DNA from: an uncultured Succinivibrionaceae bacterium
GTDB lineage: Bacteria > Pseudomonadota > Gammaproteobacteria > Enterobacterales > Succinivibrionaceae
DNA length: 7,372 nucleotides
Direction: 5' to 3'
Assembly: GCA_900539665.1 (NCBI GenBank)
Contig: UQCV01000101.1
Location: 1-7,372, forward strand
Numbering within the stretch: position 1 is the first letter of the stretch; every line of letters begins with the position of its first letter. The notes beneath the pieces were generated by a model, which saw only the letters and a list, made by a program, of their open reading frames with translations, was not told the DNA's origin and searched no databases. Positions 3,585-7,372 of the stretch are shown here, piece after piece. The position numbers and the translations under genes are program-made.

Positions 3585-6215
3585 ATGAGCACAGCTACTG
3601 ACTTCTTACCAGACGTTCCAATTACGATGGAAAACGGGCGAGAAGCAATAAAGGCCCAGTTTGAACATATGGCTTTGGACTTTAAAGAAGGAGCGCCGGT
3701 TGATGAACTTGTAACCGAACGCACTAACTTTATTGATGCTTTGCTCTTGAGACTATGGCATCAATTTGGCTTTGATCAATTTCCATCCTTAGCTTTAATT
3801 GCAGTTGGTGGCTATGGTCGCGCAGATTTACAACCACACTCCGATATCGATATCCTCATTTTAAGTGACGGACCAATTCCTCCCGAAGTAAACTCTATTA
3901 TCCCGGGGTTTACTAGTCTCATTTGGGATTTAAAGCTCGACCTAGGTCAGTCCGTACGTACTTTTGAGGAATGTATTTTTGAAGGCTCAAAAGACGTAAC
4001 CATCGCAACCAACCTATTAGAGTCTCGTCTTATTACGGGCAACGAACACGTCTTTAAACGTCTTGTCACGTTAGTTGAAAGTGATGATTTTTGGCCAGCC
4101 GACAAGTTCTATACCGCCAAAGTCACCGAACAAAATGAACGTCACCATTACTATAAAGATACGGTGTACATGCTTGAACCGGATATCAAGAACAATCCGG
4201 GTGGGTTACGAGATATTCAAACCATTTTGTGGCTAGCTCATAAAAAATGGGGACTCACATCCTTACGCATGCTCCAAAGTAGGCGCTTACTGTCAAGGCT
4301 TGAATACTACGAGCTACAAGAATGTCAGGATTTTTTATGGCGGGTACGCTTTGCTTTACATATCTCTATTAACAAACCAGATAACCGCCTCACATTTGAT
4401 CGCCAACAAAAGGTAGCATCTTTACTAGGATACACGGGCGAGGGAAACACCCCTGTTGAAACCCTAATGCGTCGCTTCTACCAAACGGTACACCGCGTAC
4501 GCGAACTTAACGAAATTTCCTTGCAACTTTTAGAACGAGATATCTTCCCCGACCGCGAACAACAAGGCGTTATCTACAATCAATATTTCCTCACTAGAGG
4601 CTCATTAATCGATATCATCGATCCTAACATCCTCATCAAGCGCCCCCAAACAATCCTAGAGCTTTTTGAAGTCCTCACCACCCAAGTAGAAATTACCGGG
4701 ATCTATGTTGAGTGTATTAGACTTTTACGTAACGCCCGTCGCAGCATCAATTACTACCTTGATGAAAAACCAGAGTGTCGCGAAATTTTTAAGCGCCTTA
4801 TCAAAAACCCACGCTCTTTAAATGTAGCTTTGCCACTTATGCATGAGCATCACATCATTGCTTTATACATGCCACACTGGCAAGAAATTATTGGGTTAAT
4901 GCAATTCGATATGTTCCATACCTATACCGTAGACGAACATACCATGCGTGTTTTAAAAAACATTTACACTTTTTCTCAAACCAAAACACAAAACTTTGGC
5001 TTCTTCCGTCAAGTGTATCGCCAAATTGAAAAACCTGAGCTCCTTTCTATTGCCGCTCTATTCCATGATATTGCCAAAGGCCGTACCGGCCACCATGCGG
5101 AACTAGGTGCACCTGACGCATTGTATTTTTGTCAACTCCACGGCTATAACCGCTATGAAAGCCGTATGGTGGCTAAAGTTGTACGCCTCCACTTATACAT
5201 GTCCATGGTTGCGCAGCGTCGTGATATTTCAGACCCCGATGTGGTCAACGAATTCGCTCATCAAATCGGCGATGAAAACTTTTTAAATCACCTCTACTGC
5301 TTAACTGTGGCTGATATTTGCGCTACAAACGACACCGAATGGAATGGCTATAAGGATTCATTATTTAAGAATTTATATTTTGCTACTCGCGATGCCCTTA
5401 GACGTGGTCTAGAAACTCCACCAGACCTTAGACTTCATGTCCGTGAAAACCAACAACGTTCTATGGAAATTCTAAGCAGTATGGGCATGTCACCAATTAC
5501 CGTATTTAGAGTTTGGGCTGGTTTTAAACTCGAATACTTCATCCGCTATAGCCCTGAACAAATTGCGTGGCACACTCAAAATATTTTAAATAACAACAAC
5601 AATAATAGACCACTTATTCTGTTTGGACAGGATGATAAAATCAACGGCACAGAACTCTTTATCTATACCAAAGATAGTGCCGGACTATTTGCCCGAGTAA
5701 CCGCCGTGTTAGGTAGCAAGAATCTCAGCATTCTCTCCTCTAACATTTCGAACACTAATAGTGGCTACGCTTTAGACTCATTTATTTTCATTGGCAAAGA
5801 AGGTGGACAAGTACCTTTTGAACGGTTAAAGACTTTACGTAAGTCTATTATGACCGCCTTGAAAAACCAAGACAGTCCAATACCAAAAGCCAAGCCGATT
5901 CCAAATAAGCTACGCCAATTTAGACACCCAACCATAGTGACTTTTTTACCCGAACGGGACAAAAAGTACACCTCCCTTGAATTGTCAACCCTTGACGTAC
6001 CTGGGTTACTCGCAAAAATTGGTATCGTGTTCCAAAATAATAATCTTATAATACATGCAGCCAAAATCACTACCACAGGTGAAAGAGCTGATGACTTCTT
6101 CTCTATAACTGACCTTAACGGCAACCAGTTAAATGAAGAAACTAAAAACAGTCTCAAAGACCAGTTGATTGCCGAACTTTCAACAGAACTTGAGACCTCA
6201 ACTAACGTCTCATAG
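3585..6215 (+). CDS. glnD: Bifunctional PII uridylyltransferase / uridylyl-removing enzyme
   Basis: GlnD is the cytoplasmic glutamine sensor. It adds UMP to PII proteins (GlnB, GlnK) when glutamine is low and removes it when glutamine is high, so it sets glutamine synthetase adenylylation and NtrBC output. The 876 residues (E. coli 890) show all four domains. The nucleotidyltransferase has GGYGR (75-79) and the catalytic D87 and D89 in SDID. The LEPDIKNNPGGLRDIQ block is at 197-212. The HD domain has HTYTVDEH (H445, H452), FHDIAKG (H494, D495) and TVADICATN (D577). Two C-terminal ACT domains lie at about 690-760 and 797-866, and both keep an xPGLLAxIG or AGLFARV type turn. The ATG at 3585 follows AGGAG (3573-3577) at 7 nt. 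Oddities are H503 where E. coli has Asp (GDHS), and a six-Asn run at 669-674 before ACT1. The dapD start lies 24 nt after the stop codon. Confidence 0.97.
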   Translation: MSTATDFLPDVPITMENGREAIKAQFEHMALDFKEGAPVDELVTERTNFIDALLLRLWHQFGFDQFPSLALIAVGGYGRADLQPHSDIDILILSDGPIPPEVNSIIPGFTSLIWDLKLDLGQSVRTFEECIFEGSKDVTIATNLLESRLITGNEHVFKRLVTLVESDDFWPADKFYTAKVTEQNERHHYYKDTVYMLEPDIKNNPGGLRDIQTILWLAHKKWGLTSLRMLQSRRLLSRLEYYELQECQDFLWRVRFALHISINKPDNRLTFDRQQKVASLLGYTGEGNTPVETLMRRFYQTVHRVRELNEISLQLLERDIFPDREQQGVIYNQYFLTRGSLIDIIDPNILIKRPQTILELFEVLTTQVEITGIYVECIRLLRNARRSINYYLDEKPECREIFKRLIKNPRSLNVALPLMHEHHIIALYMPHWQEIIGLMQFDMFHTYTVDEHTMRVLKNIYTFSQTKTQNFGFFRQVYRQIEKPELLSIAALFHDIAKGRTGHHAELGAPDALYFCQLHGYNRYESRMVAKVVRLHLYMSMVAQRRDISDPDVVNEFAHQIGDENFLNHLYCLTVADICATNDTEWNGYKDSLFKNLYFATRDALRRGLETPPDLRLHVRENQQRSMEILSSMGMSPITVFRVWAGFKLEYFIRYSPEQIAWHTQNILNNNNNNRPLILFGQDDKINGTELFIYTKDSAGLFARVTAVLGSKNLSILSSNISNTNSGYALDSFIFIGKEGGQVPFERLKTLRKSIMTALKNQDSPIPKAKPIPNKLRQFRHPTIVTFLPERDKKYTSLELSTLDVPGLLAKIGIVFQNNNLIIHAAKITTTGERADDFFSITDLNGNQLNEETKNSLKDQLIAELSTELETSTNVS

Positions 6216-6226
6216 AGACATACATT

Positions 6227-6230
6227 GGAG
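6227..6230 (+). promoter_or_regulatory. Ribosome binding site that fixes the dapD start
   Basis: GGAG (6227-6230) lies 9 nt before ATG 6240. An in-frame TTG at 6225 would extend the protein by five residues, but it overlaps this ribosome site and would have none of its own. ATG 6240 gives MTEQ, which matches the length and start of known DapD proteins. Confidence 0.85.
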
Positions 6231-6239
6231 AAAAATAGA

Positions 6240-7085
6240 ATGACAGAGCAAGTAAAAGCCGTCATCGAAGCCGCCTATGAACGCATCGCTGAAATTACTC
6301 CGCTAAGCGTTGATACGGTAACACGTGAAGCTGTTTTACACACCATTGACATGCTTGATCAAGGTAAAATCCGCGTTGCTGAAAAAGTAAACGGTGAATG
6401 GGTTGTAAACCAGTGGGTCAAAAAAGCAGTTTTACTTTACTTCCGCATTAATGAAAATGTAACCACTTCTGTACCTGGCAACATGTACTACGATAAAGTA
6501 GACCTTAAGTACTCAAGCTATACCGCTGAAGACTTCAAGCGTGATGGCGTACGTGCCGTTCCTGGTTGTGTGGTACGTAAAGGGGCTTATATCTCTAAAG
6601 ACGTAGTCCTCATGCCATCATTTGTAAATATCGGTGGTTATGTAGGCGAAGGCACCATGGTTGACACTTGGGTAACCGTTGGTTCATGCGCACAGGTTGG
6701 TAAGCACGTTCACCTTTCTGGTGGCGCTGGGATCGGTGGTGTTTTGGAACCTCTACAAGCTAACCCAACCATCATCGAAGATAACTGCTTTATCGGCGCT
6801 CGTTCTGAAATCGTTGAAGGTGTGATTGTTGGTGAAGGCTCTGTTATTTCCATGGGCGTATTCTTAAGCCAATCTACTCGTATTTTTGACCGTACCACCG
6901 GTGAAACATACTTTGGTCGCGTTCCACCAGGGTCTGTAGTAGTTTCAGGTAGCCTTCCATCAAAGAGTGGCAACTGTAGCTTATACGCAGCCATAATCGT
7001 AAAACACGTTGATGCTAAGACCCTCGGCAAGGTTGGCTGCAACGAACTTCTTCGCTCTATTGAAGAAGAAAACATGAAAGCCTAA
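6240..7085 (+). CDS. dapD: Tetrahydrodipicolinate N-succinyltransferase
   Basis: DapD transfers succinyl from succinyl-CoA to tetrahydrodipicolinate, the committing step of the succinylase branch to meso-diaminopimelate and lysine. It is a cytoplasmic trimer of left-handed parallel beta-helices. The 281-residue product aligns with E. coli DapD (274). The N-terminal helical domain (1-100) contains DTVTREAV (25-32) and WVKKAVLLYFRIN (59-71). Hexapeptide repeats run from about 105 to 215. D142 (MVDTW) and E190 (GARSE) match the acidic pair reported as important in the enzyme. The cofactor region includes GGVLEPLQANPTIIEDNCFIGARSE (166-190), and the C-terminal domain has RVPPGSVVVSGSLPSK (227-242). 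It starts 24 nt after the glnD stop with its own ribosome site and no visible promoter, so it is probably co-transcribed with glnD. A strong terminator follows. Confidence 0.98.
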   Translation: MTEQVKAVIEAAYERIAEITPLSVDTVTREAVLHTIDMLDQGKIRVAEKVNGEWVVNQWVKKAVLLYFRINENVTTSVPGNMYYDKVDLKYSSYTAEDFKRDGVRAVPGCVVRKGAYISKDVVLMPSFVNIGGYVGEGTMVDTWVTVGSCAQVGKHVHLSGGAGIGGVLEPLQANPTIIEDNCFIGARSEIVEGVIVGEGSVISMGVFLSQSTRIFDRTTGETYFGRVPPGSVVVSGSLPSKSGNCSLYAAIIVKHVDAKTLGKVGCNELLRSIEEENMKA

Positions 7086-7112
7086 TTCGCTTTCCCTCTA
7101 ATGCTGAAAAAT

Positions 7113-7141
7113 CCAGGGCTCCCAAGCCCCGGTTTTTTTTT
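7113..7141 (+). terminator. Intrinsic terminator downstream of dapD
   Basis: An 8-position stem (CCAGGGCT at 7113-7120 with AGCCCCGG at 7125-7132) has one A-C mismatch and a CCCA loop. It is followed directly by nine T (7133-7141). It lies 27 nt past the dapD stop and would end the map-glnD-dapD transcription unit. Confidence 0.92.
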
Positions 7142-7327
7142 CTAAAAGTGAGTGCTCGTTCCTCATCTTTCTTATTTCTTATTTCTTATTTCTTATTCCT
7201 TATACCTTCTTTTATTTTCCATTTTCCATTTTCCTAATTCTTTTCCACTCAGTAAAAATTCTTCCGCCCCTACTTAGTTTTCTTACTTCGAATCAAGTCC
7301 ATACATTTTATGATTGGTCTGACTGCT
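7142..7327. other. Gene-free, G-poor right flank
   Basis: I see no coding region here. The plus strand has no G at all between 7159 and 7251 and is dominated by T and C. It contains the heptanucleotide repeats at 7168-7234. TCAAGTCCATA at 7293-7303 is the inverted counterpart of 40-50 in the left flank. Confidence 0.6.
7168..7234 (+). repeat. Two adjacent heptanucleotide tandem repeats
   Basis: Four perfect copies of TTTCTTA run from 7168 to 7195, followed by a decayed copy. TTTTCCA then occurs twice, followed by TTTTCC, from 7215 to 7234. Both arrays have a 7-bp unit and both are pyrimidine-rich on the plus strand. They lie in non-coding DNA beyond the dapD terminator, so copy-number changes would not disturb a known gene. 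Confidence 0.85.
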
Positions 7328-7347
7328 CCCACGGGCAAGCCCGTGGG
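7328..7347. repeat. Strong GC-rich palindrome, possible IS200/IS605-type end
   Basis: CCCACGGG (7328-7335) and CCCGTGGG (7340-7347) form a perfect 8-bp stem around CAAG, the most GC-rich non-coding spot in the window. On the plus strand TCAAG follows 10 nt later (7358-7362). Subterminal hairpins of this look, often near TCAA, mark the ends of IS200/IS605 elements and the 3' ends of their omega RNAs. No transposase or TnpB is visible inside the window, so an element would have to lie beyond 7372 or be a remnant. A REP-like extragenic palindrome or a terminator for a gene to the right are alternatives. Confidence 0.4.
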
Positions 7348-7372
7348 GTTCTGATTGTCAAGTGTAGCTTGT

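Noticed and set aside
6225..6239. Five-residue N-terminal extension of dapD from TTG
   Set aside because: The TTG overlaps the GGAG ribosome site serving ATG 6240, and DapD homologues match the shorter start.
5765..6265. 166-residue minus-strand open frame antisense to the end of glnD
   Set aside because: It lies opposite conserved ACT-domain coding sequence and has no family resemblance or start signals.

Overview
The window carries five complete genes in the arrangement typical of gammaproteobacteria: rpsB and tsf on the minus strand, and map, glnD and dapD on the plus strand, with the two groups diverging from a shared 687-bp intergenic region. As recalled, Escherichia coli has the same local order (dapD-glnD-map diverging from rpsB-tsf), and all five proteins align with the E. 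coli homologues nearly end to end. The DNA is moderately AT-rich, with AT-rich spacers. A gammaproteobacterium, possibly a low-GC gut type such as Succinivibrionaceae, fits. The family is a guess.

Layout. 1-180: gene-free AT-rich flank. 184-211: intrinsic terminator of tsf. 254-1138 (minus): tsf, elongation factor Ts. 1139-1231: rpsB-tsf spacer with a terminator-like hairpin. 1232-1978 (minus): rpsB, ribosomal protein S2. 1979-2665: divergent control region, with a good rpsB promoter, an S2-type autoregulatory leader (t44-like), a probable extended -10 promoter for map and a long structured map leader. 2666-3466: map, methionine aminopeptidase. 3467-3584: spacer with a perfect 12-bp inverted repeat. 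3585-6215: glnD, the PII uridylyltransferase/uridylyl-removing enzyme. 6240-7085: dapD. 7113-7141: intrinsic terminator. 7142-7372: gene-free flank with heptanucleotide repeats, a 93-nt G-free tract and a strong palindrome at the right edge.

How the genes work together. rpsB and tsf supply translation components, and map trims the initiator methionine of new proteins. GlnD senses glutamine and modifies PII proteins. DapD acts in the succinylase route to lysine and diaminopimelate. The 24-nt gap between glnD and dapD, and the terminator only after dapD, suggest a map-glnD-dapD transcription unit. The genes themselves are ordinary housekeeping genes. The points worth a second look are non-coding: the roughly 254-nt map leader with two nested hairpin systems, the 12-bp stem ahead of glnD, the rpsB-tsf attenuator, and the repeat-rich flanks. 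I see no phage, CRISPR, defence or novel protein-coding system here.
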